Source: Sipunculus nudus
Lineage: Eukaryota > Annelida > Sipuncula > Golfingiida > Sipunculidae
Assembly (NCBI GenBank): GCA_026874595.1
Contig: CM049309.1
Span: 49,884,079 to 49,948,078, forward strand
Length of the DNA: 64,000 nucleotides
Direction of reading: 5' to 3'
This document shows, in pieces, positions 25,455-39,513 of the stretch. The notes under the pieces are model-generated. The model was not told the origin of the DNA. It did not search any database and saw nothing but the letters and a program-made list of their open reading frames with translations. Position 1 is the first letter of the stretch. Every line of letters begins with the position of its first letter. The translations under genes and the position numbers were made by a program.

Positions 25455-25997
25455 TTCTGTGATAGGCAACATATAGGTAATGGCCCAGGCGTAGATTTTT
25501 TTTTTATAGTTTAGGTTATAATCGTGCAATCTGGGGTCGTTTTAATGCAATATAAGCAAAACATATATTGTAACTGTTTTATACACTTAGTTTAGCTTAC
25601 TATGAGTTTATTCCCCAGATTTATTTGGTTCGGTCGAAAAAAAGGGGGCGGGAGGGCTCTCTCCCCTATATCCGCCCCATATATATAAATACATTTATGA
25701 TTTGTAGTCCTTAATTATAGTTCACGTCTATTTTTAATACTATTGATTGTATTAAATTACTACACGTAATTTCATTTAAATATCAGGTATTCCTTGAATG
25801 CCCTTTTTCTCTTGAATAAATCTTGATCTCAATGACCACTATGGAAATAAGTTTATATTTTAAACTTTTTCCTGATATTCTTGGTTATGCCAAGATAGGC
25901 TACTGTATATTATGATGAATTTTCTTTTAAATATGCATCTATCTGACTACCTAAAAATAATCAAATCATTCAATCATTATTGTAATTTTCAATTGCC
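25455..25997. other. AT-rich upstream region of exon 1A unit
   Basis: No gene seen; lacks the upstream blocks a, b and f that precede exon 1C. Confidence 0.35.
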
Positions 25998-25998
25998 A

Positions 25999-26135
25999 GG
26001 CGATATGGCTTGCGTTCGGCTGGAAATAGTGTAGAGCGCACATGGTTTGCAAGAGATCTATCCTTCATAGACGAGATCTCGCGTGTGGAGGAAGAAACCT
26101 GCGGATCCGCGTTCATGGAGGTCCCGTTATATTTA
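25999..26135 (+). other. exon-like open stretch upstream of exon 1A
   Basis: A ttttcaattgccag acceptor-like site precedes about 45 codons that stay open, with GC-richer and protein-like composition (translation passes through ERTWFARDLSFIDEISRVEE). This segment is not shared with the upstream regions of exons 1B and 1C; the homology among the three copies starts only at about 26140. It could be a relic exon of another gene. No family recognised. Confidence 0.25.
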
Positions 26136-26139
26136 TCAC

Positions 26140-26238
26140 TTGAAGTTGCCGAACGTGTTGAATTTCACCTTTTGTCGAACGCGAACAAAGGTTCAAATAA
26201 CTATTGTGTTATAATTCATAGGTGCGTATAAGTACGTG
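26140..26238 (+). promoter_or_regulatory. conserved 5' flank of exon 1A
   Basis: A block shared with 30511-30606 and 57411-57507: gaagttgccgaacgtg, a tttcacct stretch, gcgaacaaaggttcaaat and ataattcataggtgcgta. Conservation in three copies suggests promoter or 5' UTR sequence. No TATA box is evident. Confidence 0.5.
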
Positions 26239-26441
26239 ATGCCGAAGTCTGACGGCTGTCGTGTCTGTGTAGTCGGGGCTGGCGTCGTCGGGCTGTCAAC
26301 AGCCCTGCATGTCATCCAGGCACTGCCAGACGCGAAGGTGACAGTCGTCGCAGACTTGTTCTCTCCTCACACTACCAGCGATAAATGTGGAGGTTTCTGG
26401 AATCCCCATCTCCTTGGAAGCACCCCGGAAGAGAGTATCAG
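26239..26441 (+). CDS. oxidase first exon, copy A (alternative or orphan)
   Basis: Encodes 67 codons plus two bases of a FAD-dependent D-amino-acid/D-aspartate oxidase N terminus, starting MPKSDGC. The Rossmann motif [10 protein letters not shown] and the TTSD-CGG-W FAD-contact segment are intact. The donor AG|GTAATT at 26442 leaves phase 2, the same as exon 1B, so it could splice in frame to exon 2 at 35159. Compared with 1B it has Asn instead of Glu in the W-E-P segment. No exon 2 follows before copy B. It is either an alternative first exon of the same gene or the stump of a truncated tandem copy. Confidence 0.75.
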
Positions 26442-26689
26442 GTAATTGAATATCAATTTGAATTATCTTAATAATACTGTCATTTAAGTATTCATAACAA
26501 GAACTAACTTTTGTTACTGTTGATACAGTTATACTTTTTAAATTATTAATTGTTATTGATGAATATAACACTAATTATTAATTGGTTATTTATTTGTTAT
26601 TAATTTTATTTTACTACTACTACTACTATTATTATTATTATTATTATAACACAAACACAATCATTATTATTATTAATAATTTTGAATAG

Positions 26690-27310
<621 letters not shown>

Positions 27311-27327
27311 AGTCTGTTGTTCAAGCG

Positions 27328-27414
27328 AAAGTTAGGATAAACAGTGACGCCTTTTAGATGGACTAACTATCTAACTTAGTCTATCTAAAAGGTTTCACTG
27401 TTTATCTTAACTTT
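27328..27414. repeat. imperfect 39-bp-arm hairpin
   Basis: The left arm beginning aaagttaggataaacagtga pairs with the right arm ending tcactgtttatcttaacttt. There are a few mismatches and a loop of about 9 bases. It sits between two CA/TA microsatellites. Confidence 0.8.
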
Positions 27415-27416
27415 CA

Positions 27417-27417
27417 C

Positions 27418-27472
<55 letters not shown>
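27417..27472. repeat. (CA)n(TA)n microsatellite
   Basis: CA tract followed by a TA tract. A shorter GT tract follows at 27482-27500. Confidence 0.95.
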
Positions 27473-27813
27473 TGTGATATGGTGTGTGTGTGTGTGTGTA
27501 AAAAGGAAACGTTCTGTGTGAAAGTAGACTGGAAAAATTATAATACAAAACAAAACAAAATGAGCTCTTTTTTTTATTTTTTTGGAAGCTGAACCAAGAA
27601 ATGTTACTAATTCAACTCCTTTCGGGTCGAACTCGGATGTGACGAAAACCGGATGTGTCGCTTTACCGTTTGGTAACAGTTGTGCACGGCCCGTCAATTG
27701 TAATTAGGCCGCAAGGACCAGTCATACGTTATTAACACAGGCAGGCTTTTTGATGGCTCTGCATGAGGCTCAACTCAAAGGTCAGGCCACTTTGTTGGGA
27801 TAACATCTGTGCA

Positions 27814-28059
<246 letters not shown>

Positions 28060-28287
28060 GGTCGTGATGGCCAGTTACATAATTAATACCGGGAAGGATC
28101 TTTCTCATCAAGCCCCATATAGTTTACACATCTGGTCCGTTGTTTACGTTTGGCTTATTTATAACTCATGATCATGCCTTTCTTCTGTCGCCGACAAAGC
28201 ATTAATTCGAAAGGAAAATTAAGTTATTAATAAATAAACATAATTGAATCAATTAGAGGGGCTCGTGAGATGTGCCGAAAGCACAGA

Positions 28288-28416
28288 AAGCTGCTGCAGC
28301 TGATACAGTCGTCAGAGAGTGCGGATGACTGCTTGAAATTCCTGTTAGGAAATGTGAACTCTGTAGCTGACCAGGAGTGTGCTCGTATTAAGCAAAGGAC
28401 TATTACTGCCTTTTAA
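28288..28416 (+). pseudogene. C-terminal remnant of Tigger/pogo transposase
   Basis: An open stretch translates through SSESADDCLKFLLGNVNSV and ends IKQRTITAFF-like before TAA. This resembles the extreme C terminus of Tigger/jerky-type (CENP-B-related) transposases, whose tails commonly end in a ...Q-T-x-I-T-x-F-F motif. The DDE core and the helix-turn-helix domain are absent, so it cannot encode an active enzyme. Confidence 0.55.
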
Positions 28417-28419
28417 AGA

Positions 28420-28960
28420 TGTTCTGTATTGCGTGTTGAACTGAAAATCATCTGAGCCAGTCATTTGATGATCTATAGATGTATGTGCTCTATAATGTCA
28501 CTTTCTTGATTTACTGTATTATATTTTGGTGGTACTTATGCCCTTTTTATTATTAATAAATAAATTTATTATAAAATTTGTGTTGTTCTTTCTCTCCTTC
28601 TCACGATTTGTGAGAACTATATATATAATAAAGGCCCCATACATGTGCAGTATTTATCGATAACTATGAATATCAGTTGTCCTGAACTCCGGTTGTGTCG
28701 AGGTAAATTCACAAGTATTGCGTGTTGAACTGAAAATCATCTGAGCCAGTCATTTGATGATCTATAGATGTATGTGCTCTAATTTCACTTTCTTGATTTA
28801 CTTAATTCTATTTTGTTGGTACTTATGACTTTTTATTATTAATAAATAAATTTATTATAAAATTTGTGTTGTTCTTTCTCACAATTTGTGAGAACTATAT
28901 AATAAAGACCCCATACATGTGCAGTATTTATCGATAATAATAAACTCCGGTTGTGTCGAG
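28420..28960 (+). repeat. direct duplication inside Tigger relic
   Basis: The segment attgcgtgttgaactgaaaa through ccccatacatgtgcagtatt is present at about 28428-28690 and again at 28717-28940, nearly identical. A diverged version is at 33820-33970 in the related element. Confidence 0.88.
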
Positions 28961-29004
28961 GTAAATTCACACGTCCTTTCGGCTTCGACACAACGAGGTT
29001 TAAC

Positions 29005-29915
29005 TAGTGGTGGGCCGATCATCGAGTTTTTTCGAAAGTCAGTCGGTCTGTTGCCACTTTCAAGCGCTCGATTACGAAAGGCAACTATCGATTACATCAT
29101 ACTCATGATTGTTTTAACCAGAAAGTCTTTATGTTATAGGCAAAAATTACCCTTCCACTTATTACAACATTCCACGCTTCATGTAATGACCTATATGTTC
29201 CCAAATAACCTCCGTATATAACTGAGTATGACACGGTAGATGAGAGAACGGAGGACCTATTAAACCTATGTGAACTGGAAGGCAGCTGCAGAATTAGCGG
29301 AGAGTTTTCTAACGAAATATTCATTGCAAAATATTGGCGGATTGGCATTAAAATGCTCAATAATTCTCCAGATGTATGCCAATTATGCGAGATTCTCTTA
29401 GAAATAATCTCCTCAACCGATGTCAGGTGCCGCTGCCGCTGCCGCATGAGTAATTATATTTTTAGCTTTCAATTACTTCTTTTACAGTTTTTACCAAAAA
29501 TTATATGGGCCTATAGTTTTTCTGGCAGTCCTGTGAAATCAGTATGCATGTCGGCAGTCATCATAATTGTTATAAAATGAATGTCCTAGCTGGTGGTGGA
29601 ATTAAAATGATATACGCGGGTGTATTCATGAGGGCCAGCAAGTAGATGGACTGTGGTTTAATTCTTAATTACTATAATCAATTAAAATGAAACTTTGAAT
29701 AGCATATCTTATTGATAAAAGGAAACAATAAAAAGGGCAAAAACTTGTTTTCGTCAGGTAGAATTACTAAGACATGCGGGCTCGGTTAAGAGAGTACAGT
29801 TTCACAGATAATTGCACATTTCTTTATTTTTGTCTGAACCGATTAGTAATCGATTATCGATCGGTTTGTTCAAACCGATAATCGATAGTGAAAAAGGAAC
29901 CGACTCCCAACACTA
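29005..29915. mobile_element. non-autonomous hAT-like element, copy 1
   Basis: Ends are tagtggtggg and cccaacacta (inverted, one mismatch). An exact 8-bp target duplication GGTTTAAC lies at 28997-29004 and 29916-29923, the hallmark of hAT elements. Sub-terminal atcgatt/aatcgat motifs are inverted. No transposase frame is present. The target site is the right end of the Tigger relic, so the hAT inserted later. Confidence 0.88.
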
Positions 29916-29930
29916 GGTTTAACTAAATAT

Positions 29931-29935
<5 letters not shown>

Positions 29936-29974
<39 letters not shown>
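29936..29974. repeat. (TA)n microsatellite
   Basis: Pure TA tract. Confidence 0.95.
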
Positions 29975-29978
<4 letters not shown>

Positions 29979-30239
29979 GTGTAAACAATTTCAATACATT
30001 ATTAAACACAACACAGGTAAAAATTGGACCTTATCCCTTAAAATACCAGTATGTCAATAGTTTAGCCGCCATTGTAGCAGCCTGTCCAAAAACATGGCTT
30101 GTCCAAGATAAGCGTCGGCCTGTTACCCCAAACGTCGATTGTAGATGAACTGAAGACGATGGGCCCTATCAGTTTAATTATTTCCGATATCCTGAGTGTC
30201 ATTTTGTCATGGCTAAAAGCAATACTGAGTCAATATTCA

Positions 30240-30606
30240 TATGAGTTTATCATTGTCCAGTTAAAAGGTTAGACCTAGTTAAAAAGGTAGGCCTAAGCTC
30301 TCTCTTCAGACTGCTGTGCATTGACATAAATAATATAAATATCGGCGATAAAGCAAAACTTGACAACATCTCTTATTATGACAACAGCTGAAGGCACAAG
30401 AAGTAATAGAATCTCAACATTAAAAGTCATAAATCCTGAAAGGGTTTCTGTTTTCACTAACCGATTATCACTATGCATTCACTGATGATTGTACTAAAAA
30501 TTATGATCTGAAGTTGCCGAACGTGATAAATTTCACCTCTTGCCGAACGCGAACAAAGGTTCAAATAACCATTGTGTTATAATTCATAGGTGCGTATAGG
30601 TACGTG
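30240..30606 (+). promoter_or_regulatory. upstream region of exon 1B (blocks b/f and conserved 5' flank)
   Basis: Holds block f (cggcgataaagcaaaa, gctgaaggcaca) and the conserved flank gcgaacaaaggttcaaataa and ttcataggtgcgtatag that ends at the start codon. The same arrangement precedes exon 1C. It presumably contains the promoter and 5' UTR of the oxidase gene. No TATA box is clear. Confidence 0.5.
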
Positions 30607-30809
30607 ATGCCGGAATCTGGTGATTGTCTTGTTTGTGTAGTCGGGGCTGGCGTCGTCGGGCTGTCAACAGCCCTGCATGTCATTCAGGCACTGCCAAACG
30701 CGCGGGTGACTGTCGTCGCAGACTTGTTCTCTCCTCACACTACCAGCGATAATTGTGGAGGTTTCTGGGAGCCTCACCTCCTTGGTAACACCCCGGCAGG
30801 GAGTATCAG
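30607..30809 (+). CDS. DDO: oxidase exon 1B
   Basis: Residues 1-67 plus two bases of codon 68, starting MPESGDC. Carries the FAD-binding [10 protein letters not shown] and the A-D-L-F-S-P end of the second strand. The start is chosen because the three exon-1 copies agree from this ATG and diverge before it. The donor AG|GTAACA gives phase 2. It is the copy nearest to exon 2, hence the default first exon. Confidence 0.88.
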
Positions 30810-33800
30810 GTAACACTGGCTTTTTGGTCCAAGGGGGCAGAACTTCTGAAGGTTGTTAATGCTAATAAAGGCCCGCAACCCAAAACATTTCCACTGATCA
30901 TGGGACAACAAGATTTGTATTTAACTATGGATTGGAGAAATGAACAGTGCTGATCGGGATTCGGGGCCACAGGTGCTTGACACAACGTCAACAAACATTG
31001 GCCTGGGCGACAATTAGAAGGAAAAAGGTCTCCCCCCATTTCACTGGCCTTTCTACCAGATTATCAATAACTGAACTCGTTTATCCTTGTTTAGAGGGGT
31101 TTCACACCTTAATTAAACCACCGAATCCTAACAAAACACGTTATTTTGAATTTCAATCTATTTCACTTCTTAAACTAATCCCTTCTACCTACTAACAACC
31201 GTGGTCAACAATATATACATAAGCAGGCAGGCAGTGTAATTCCTTCCTTCACTGTCCACCATCAAAACCTCACTGTAATGGCCATGAGATCTTAATATAA
31301 GTGTTACTGGTCATGCTAAGGCCTGTGAGGCTGCCATGCTGATAGCCTTTGGTCTGACACCACGTAGTGTGGGACTGTCCGGATCATGTAGGCCTTGCAT
31401 CTTTGCTATTAATGAACTGTCTTTCTGGTCAGCCTGCATGGTCAGTCACCGATGTGTCAAATTTTAGTGGCAGCCAGCAAAAAGTTAAAGATGTCCGACT
31501 TCTTTATCAAATCTCAGAATTACACCTATGGCTAAGTGAGGTACTTAAACTTATATTTTGTTCCTTTCAGTCTCTATATAAATAAGCCTCTTGGATATAT
31601 CTCGGATTTATTAGGTTTTAGCTCAGCTGACTGTAAGTCATCTGCATGAGCTATATAGCTATGATCCTATAGCTCTCCTAAGTCCGTCTGCATGCTAGTC
31701 CTGCAGTCCATCCTGACGTGCTAAACTCCGTCGTGGGCATTGCACTCACGACACGAATATAACCTAGTGTTCTGCACCCATGACATGTGAAAGGCGCATG
31801 GTGACATCATATCTATCTGTCCTAATGGTATGAAAGTTGTAAAAAAAACAGCCGATTTATGCGTGGTATAAAATGCCCGTTTTGTCCAACACAGCTATAA
31901 TTGTTGTTTTCTCCAAGCACATACTAACCCGATTAGAAAATGAAGAATAGCCGTTCAAAATGGCAAAGTTTATGGTCAATGCCGATAATCCTTTCATACA
32001 CCCGGTTCTGTTTTTAGCATACAAGTTGCGAAGTCATGACAATTATGTTAGACCACAGGCGCTTGAATCCCTATTTATAATAAATCTTCATATCTTCAAT
32101 GTTCTTAGAGATTCTACGACAACATCAGGTCAAACGATCCAATGATAAAACAGTAATACCGTGTTATCTCTTGTATATGACAAGGTAGGCAAGTCAGCAT
32201 AAAAACCTTTCGACGGCGGCCATATCAGATGGGTAACGAAAGGTCATGCCACTGCGCCTACCTGTCAACGAAGGCCGCTACCGCCACCGTTTGGAATGGA
32301 CGACGTCGAAATTTAAACATCACCACAAAAGGTTATCCAGGTAGCTTGTATTGATGGCTGAAAAAACAATGGAAATGGGATGGATTTGATTCTGTACTCC
32401 CGTTGTATTGTACGATCATATGGATTAGCATAAAAGGAAGATAAAGCGAGTATAAGCGGGTCAAGAACGTAACTTCCCTCATTATCACACGAACGTTTTT
32501 GGCTGATTTGCCTACCTTGTCATATTACAAGTGATAACACGGTTTTACCGAATATATTATCATTTGTATTTTATATTATTATGATTCTTATGAGTATTAT
32601 AATGCAAATCACTGAGGCCCTTTTTAAATTCCTAATTATGCATGTACTAGTTCATTCCAACTGCTAACAAAAATGCATAAAAAATTTGTTATGACTTGCT
32701 TTTTGTATTTTTGTGTTAATTTTGTATTAATATATGTACCATGGTCAATGGAATACAAAACCTAGAGCAAATTAATTTGTGATCATTTGAATTTTTGTCA
32801 CAGAGGATGCGTGGTTTGTAATTATTATGTCATTCATTATATATATGACAATCGATGGATTAACTTTAAAATCAATTTAGATTATTTTATTGCTTTTCAC
32901 AATTATACAAAGAGATTTAAATCATACCGGCTCTGTGTTAAACATATGCAACTAGGTTTAATTGTATTGCCTTGTGTATTTTGAGCAAATCTCTAATCGG
33001 CCATGTGTATGAGATACGAAAGATTTGTATGACATGAACCAGATTTGGCAAAGGTAATTAAAACTTTGTGCTTCAAATTGACTTTCAAATTTATATCTAT
33101 AATATAATTCTGGAAGTCTGTGCTGTTGCCTTCATGCACGCCTTACTGGACGGTCCGCCCCGCCTTCCACATTTCCCATAATATACAGTGAACCTTCGTT
33201 GTGTCGAACTCGGTTAAGTCGAATTCCCGCATGTGTCCAAGTTGAATGTGGAGTCCCTGCCAGAACAGTTAAAACCTTACTAACTTAACTCCTTTTGTGT
33301 CGAACGCGGATGTGTCGAAAAACCTGATGTGTCGAAGTGCACGCTCCATTAATCATACCTGATGACCAGTTATATAATTAATACCGGCAAGGATCTTACT
33401 CATCAAGTGCGATGGTGTACATAACTGGTCGGTTGTGTACTTGTTTGGCCATTTACTTACTCATGATCAGGCCTTTCTTCTTTCGCCGACAAAGCCATAA
33501 TTCGAATTGAGAAGTTATTAATAAACTTAACATAATGGAATCCTCACCTTTGATGTGTCTTGGATACAAATATACAGATCGATTTAAGAAGGGAGAAGGA
33601 TGAGATCTTTCAGACCGACTCTTATCTTTCAGACCGACTCTTATTTGTACCATTGAGTACGTTAAACAGCTTTACTGCTTAACTTTTATACTGTTTGCTA
33701 TGGCGTCGCAGCTTACTCAAGTTCAATGTGAAGACCATTGAGCAAAAGTACGAACCGCTGGTTCAGTATAGAACTTGGTGGCAAGACCAAGACACAGATT

Positions 33801-34331
33801 GCATTTGATGATTTGTGTGCTTTCATACCTGTATGTGCTCCCATTTCACCTTCTTGATTTTCCAGATCCTATTTTTGGTGGTACTTATGCGCTTTTATTT
33901 ATCAATAATAAATTAATTATAAACTCTGCGTTGTTCTTTAACGAAAACATTTGTTAGAACTATATAACATAATATCAATATAATGAATATCGGTTGTCTC
34001 GAGCTCCGGATGTGTCGAAGTAAATTCACCGGTCCCTTCGACTTTGACACAACGAAATTTTACTGTATATACTTGTTTAATTTGATTTAATTTGAACTCG
34101 ATACATATCTGTTCATTATGAGAATTTTTAACATTTTTATAATTATTCTCCCGGCACTTCCATATTTTATACCTTTCATATTTGATCACATGTGATCAGT
34201 TTGACACAAGATAAAAGAAAAAATCTTGATGTCCATCCAAATCTGTGACTAAATATGTGCACACGCGTAGATGGTAAGTTACCCAGCCTGCAAACAATTG
34301 ACGCACTTCCCGCATAAATATCAGAGAGAGA

Positions 34332-34371
<40 letters not shown>

Positions 34372-37300
34372 CAGAATTAGAGAGATAGCTTTATTAATGT
34401 TGAACATATACTGTTATAAAGAAATTCAGTATTATTAATGTTTTATATGATCTTTGACATTATATAACCTTGTTAAATGATAATAATAATAACAAGTGTT
34501 TATTACTATTGGGAGTATGATTGTATAATAATTATTTTTATTATTGTTATAGTTATTATTATTACTAGCTTACACTACAAATATTTTGCACTTGAAGACC
34601 AGGTTAGTTTCATCACAAAAAAATAAATCGAAGAGTGACTAAACTATTTAATAGTAAGAGATAACACGACAATACACAGAATAACATGCCTATAGATAAT
34701 TTGTTAATTAATAAGGAATGGGTAAGACAAAAGTTTATTTCAAACCCTACGTACTTCCTGTTTTATCAATAGAATCAAATTGTTTTTGTCAACGCTGTAG
34801 AAACAACTAGACTCTTTGTTATTTCTAACCCTATGAGTCATAGAAAATGTAAAGCTACGGAGGGCCTCGGGCCATTCATGATTCAATGTTCTCGGCCTTG
34901 ATACTCAATCGTAGTTTCCGCGACAGGTGACGCTGCAATTGCCCCTCAGAAACATCATATCTCTGGATATATGGAGAAATAAAGCAAATGACCCTCTTCA
35001 AGACACACTTTGTATCAATCAAGACAGTTAAAGACCATAGACGTGCATTATCCGCGAGGGATCGCCCACAGAGGATATTCCATTACAAACAAATATTACA
35101 GCTTATTATTATTATTATTGTCAATGTGTTGTTATAGTTATATATTATTATTTAACAGACGATGGGGCCGTGAAACGTTTGAGCATATGAAGCGTCTGGC
35201 CCAGGGTCCCGAGGCTGGAGACACAGGGACTTTCCTTTTGCCTGGCTTTAAGCTATCCACTAAACCCAGGCCGGTAAATGGGATAAGTTTATAAACAGTA
35301 TTTAAAGTCAGCTTACAGTTAAGATAATTCAGATTATGTTGTTTTCTAAAATATATGATACAATAAATTATTAAATACACCATTCCCGTACAAACACAAG
35401 AAACATTTATTTTAATACTGGCGTATGGAAGCTTCAGACCACACACCTCGTTTTAGCATGCAAGAATTTTAAGCTCAGCTGACTGTAAGTCAACTGAGGT
35501 ATAGGAATGGCGCTTTTTCCGTCGTCCGTCCGGCCGTCCGTTAGCAGGGCACAAATCGTAACTGCTGGTCCTAGAAACTTCTAAGTGGACATCCGAGGAG
35601 GTCAATAAAAAATCTCCTTGGAAACCTGAAATTAGGTCACTGTAACCTATACCCTCCGAGCTATGGGGCTTGAAAGTACCCCCCCCCCCCCCCAGAATAA
35701 TCAAAAATGTAATACACAACCTCCAATATCTTAATAATTAATGCATGGATTGTCACGAATCTTGCCTTAAATATTGGCCATGACTAGTTTTGTCAGTTCC
35801 TGAAAAGTGTTGGCGCCACCTGTATTTTTTGTTATTTTAACGAATATTTTTCTATTTTTTTACTATTAAATGACAACAATCATGTCAGTTTCTTAGATTT
35901 AATTACATCTAGTGTCCCAAAACCTGGTGTGTGTATTGATCACAAGTGGATGACATATAGTAATCACCCTGTCTGTCTGTTTGTCTGGCTGTCTGTCCAT
36001 CCGTCAATCCACACAAATTTTTTTCCAGATGATAACTCAAGGTTGTATTGACACATGGATTTCAAACTTGACTTACGTATGGCCCACCACTAAAGCAAGA
36101 ACCTATATGATTTTTGGGTCACGAGGTCAAAGGTCAAGGTCACAGGACTCGCTTATTTAAAAAGATTATGGCTGCATTTTAAGCCAAGCTTTTCATCCCA
36201 AACCTTCTATCTTCCAGGTGTTGCTCACATGTCAATAGTGGAAGTTACTTCTGGATTTTGGGGTCACAAGGTCAAAGGTCAAGGTCATGGAGGCCATCTG
36301 TCCACATATTAGTTTCCAGATGATAACACCAGTTTGGTTCGAAATATTGGTTTCAAACTTGACTTATATATAGCCCACAACTAAAATAAGAACTGTTGAT
36401 TCAGGGTTCATGAGATCAAAGGTCAGGGTCACAGAACCCACTACTTTAGAAAGATTGTAGATGCATTTTAAGCCAAACTTTTCATCTCAATCCTTCCATC
36501 ATTGACATATGGTGCATCTGCCAATTGGGGAAGTTCCCTTTTGATTTTGGGTTCACTAGGTCAAAGATTAAGGTCATTGGGCCCATCCATTCACAAATTA
36601 TTTTATGGATGATAACTCCAGTTTGGGTAGACAGGTTGGCTTCAAACTGATCACAGGACCAATATTTTGGAAAACCTCATAAACATATATCCTTATAGAC
36701 AAATGCAGCTGAGCATCGAGACCAATGGGTCCCTAGTTATTTTTCTGACTGGTAATCGAGCCTATTTGCTGCACAGTATTATCACGGATTTGTGTTGTAT
36801 ACAGTGCTTATTCGTTTTAGAAACTTTTTCATCATAAATTCTTATTGACCATGATTTTAAAATTTTCAGGTAAAAAGCTCAGCAGGCAAAAGGAATACTG
36901 TGGTTGGCTTCATATTCGCGAGGTTGAAATTTTGCGATTTTATTCATCATTTTATGAATTGATTATACGAAGTATTTTGTTCACAAAATCGAAAGAAAAA
37001 AATGGACAGGGACCAAAGTGGATATCAAATGAGAAGAAATCGCTGTTTATTGTAGGCAGATAATTTAAAGATGATTTTTTATTAGAATTCATTTAGGTAA
37101 CCGGTAACGTGTATACGATCAATTATTATTTATAATATCAATCTTGAACTGCCTTCGATGAAGGGGCCTCTTATTCAAGAAGGCTTTATTTTTGCGATAA
37201 TTCCCCTTTCGCGAACATCGCGAATTTGAAACTCTCGCGAACAAAAAGGCGACCACAGTATTTAGATAACATAAATTAAAATTATTTAAAAGTTGCAAAT

Positions 37301-39077
37301 ACGTGTTAACACATAATAGGTGTATATTTCTTTGTAAGAGACCATTCTGGCACGATATGGTGTTGGGATTCCGACCTATGTCCGACAAAGAATTAGCGGT
37401 GTACCCTGGTTACAGGTAACTATATATTCAAGGACAGGATGTTTTTAAATACCGATCAATATTCATGATCACAATTGTGAATAGGTCTTGTTCATATGTT
37501 AATACATGTACAGGTATAACACCTGCTAGCTACAAATTTTGCAGCCATCGGGCCATCTTTCAATAAGAGACATTACCTCGGTCATTTTGTTTATGTTAGC
37601 TGCATGGCCGCTTCCACAGGCTCATCAAGACTAAGCGGAGCGCTATCGTGTGCCTGAGAAGAGACTTTTAGCTGCATTACTATTTTTCTGAAAGATCTGT
37701 CAAAGACTGTCATTTTTCACTCAAATGATCATTACCTGATTTTATTCAGCTATGGATATGCCTATACAGCGTGCCTTTCAACATGCGAGAAATACATGCC
37801 TTGGCTCATGAGGAAGTGAGTCTTTATACAGGTGTACAGATTGCTTAAAAATACAGCAGCCCACCAGAAAGTTAATTATAGGCTGGGTTAAGTGTGTGTG
37901 TAAAAAGATCTTTATTTAATTATGTTTTTATTAACTGATGTGAAATTTTATTTGATTGAATTATGATCAGTTGCCCCGAATTATGTATAAATGGATTTTC
38001 TTAACATATTTTGTATATTTATTGCTTCCTTGGGAATCGCTCATTTTTTTTATTTATGTACTCCTTTTGGACCTAATGTTTTCCATAATAAGGATAATTA
38101 ACCGTTTAACAATGTTTACCATAGTTATGGTAACGGTCACAATTTCCAAAACCAGCCAGTAGAAAAAGACGTATCCAAAATGTTAATTTTATCTTTTTCT
38201 GTTAATTTTTTTATAATTGTTTTAGAGACCTGGAGAAAAAGCATGTGCACTCCATCGCGCCATGTGTGTATTTTATATTTTATTCAGTATAACTGCTTTG
38301 TGCATATATAAATTGTAATATTATAAGTCTCTTCCCTGCAGGTTGTCATTGAAAGGAGTAGCGATGAAGCGAAAGAAGATAAAAGACTTGGCAGAGCTGG
38401 GTAGGGATAACTCATAAATATTTAAAAATTTCTTTTGACCTTGGTCCAATTTCGAAGGTCGTACACTCCACAGCCGGCTGCCCATTATCGCTCAGTTGCA
38501 GGCGTCGTGGAGAACCTTCCAGCGATCGCCCGACGATTGCAAACATCTGGTTATTTAATTTATGCTGATCATAAAGCAAGGAGGCTTCTTTAAATAACGA
38601 GCGTGTGTAAATATCTTGAACATTGAATTGCTTATTTTTCATGTATATATTTCTCCATTTTATACAAGTTCGTTATATTTTTTTTGCCTGACAAATGCCA
38701 GCCAAATATCTAAGTTTAAGCCCAGCGATCAGTTTTTATACATTTTCATTAATTTGGAATGGTGTATCTCTTTAGATTTGTAGCCGTGTTATCATTTAAC
38801 TGTGGACAAATAAAACCAATCAATTCGTTAAATTTTAACTGTAATTCATTGAAACGAGTATACAATGTTCACACAAACGTACCGATGTCTCGATCACTAT
38901 TTGTTCCAATGATTCCCGCTTTATTAATATTAGTTGATCAGTAAATAATTTGACAATTAAAATAACATATTTTTATTAAAAAGTCACAAGACACATATCT
39001 GTCTGCATATTATAACTAAAAAGGTCAAAGAGGTATTATGAGGACATGTTTTGTTACAAACTTAGAATCTTGTGGAT

Positions 39078-39137
<60 letters not shown>

Positions 39138-39474
39138 GTGTTACCCTCCGATGTAAAGTGCTCTAGGATCAGTGTCAGTCTTTCACATCTCCCCCCCCCC
39201 GCCCCGAATCGGAAAAAGCATAATCTCGTAATCTCGTAAAGTCTCGGCTTTTCAAACCACGCCGTTAGCTTAATTCTAACCACATTCACCTGATGATCGG
39301 GTCGCATCCCGTGAAACAGACTGTAGTGAATTAACAGTGTTGTTTTTCTTCAGAGTTATATATATATATAACAAGCAGTTTTTATACCATTTCATTAAAA
39401 TTGAATGATATATCTTCTCAGACATGTTTCTATGTTATTATAGAATTGTGGAGAAAATAAAACGATAAATATAT

Positions 39475-39513
<39 letters not shown>

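Larger units (their letters stand above)
30810..35158 (+). other. oxidase intron 1
   Basis: About 4.3 kb. Includes blocks d/e (31200-31620), a family X fragment, two TIR elements (32159-32542, 33186-34065), a GA microsatellite and intron block B (34560-35040). The small frames inside have no support. Confidence 0.75.

Noticed and set aside
36124-36570. CRISPR-like or spaced repeats at 144 bp
   Set aside because: Spacing and degenerate units fit a tandem repeat within family X; this is eukaryotic DNA with introns.
38412-38642. 76-codon minus-strand ORF in intron 5 of the oxidase
   Set aside because: No start context, splice sites or family resemblance; it is antisense inside an intron.
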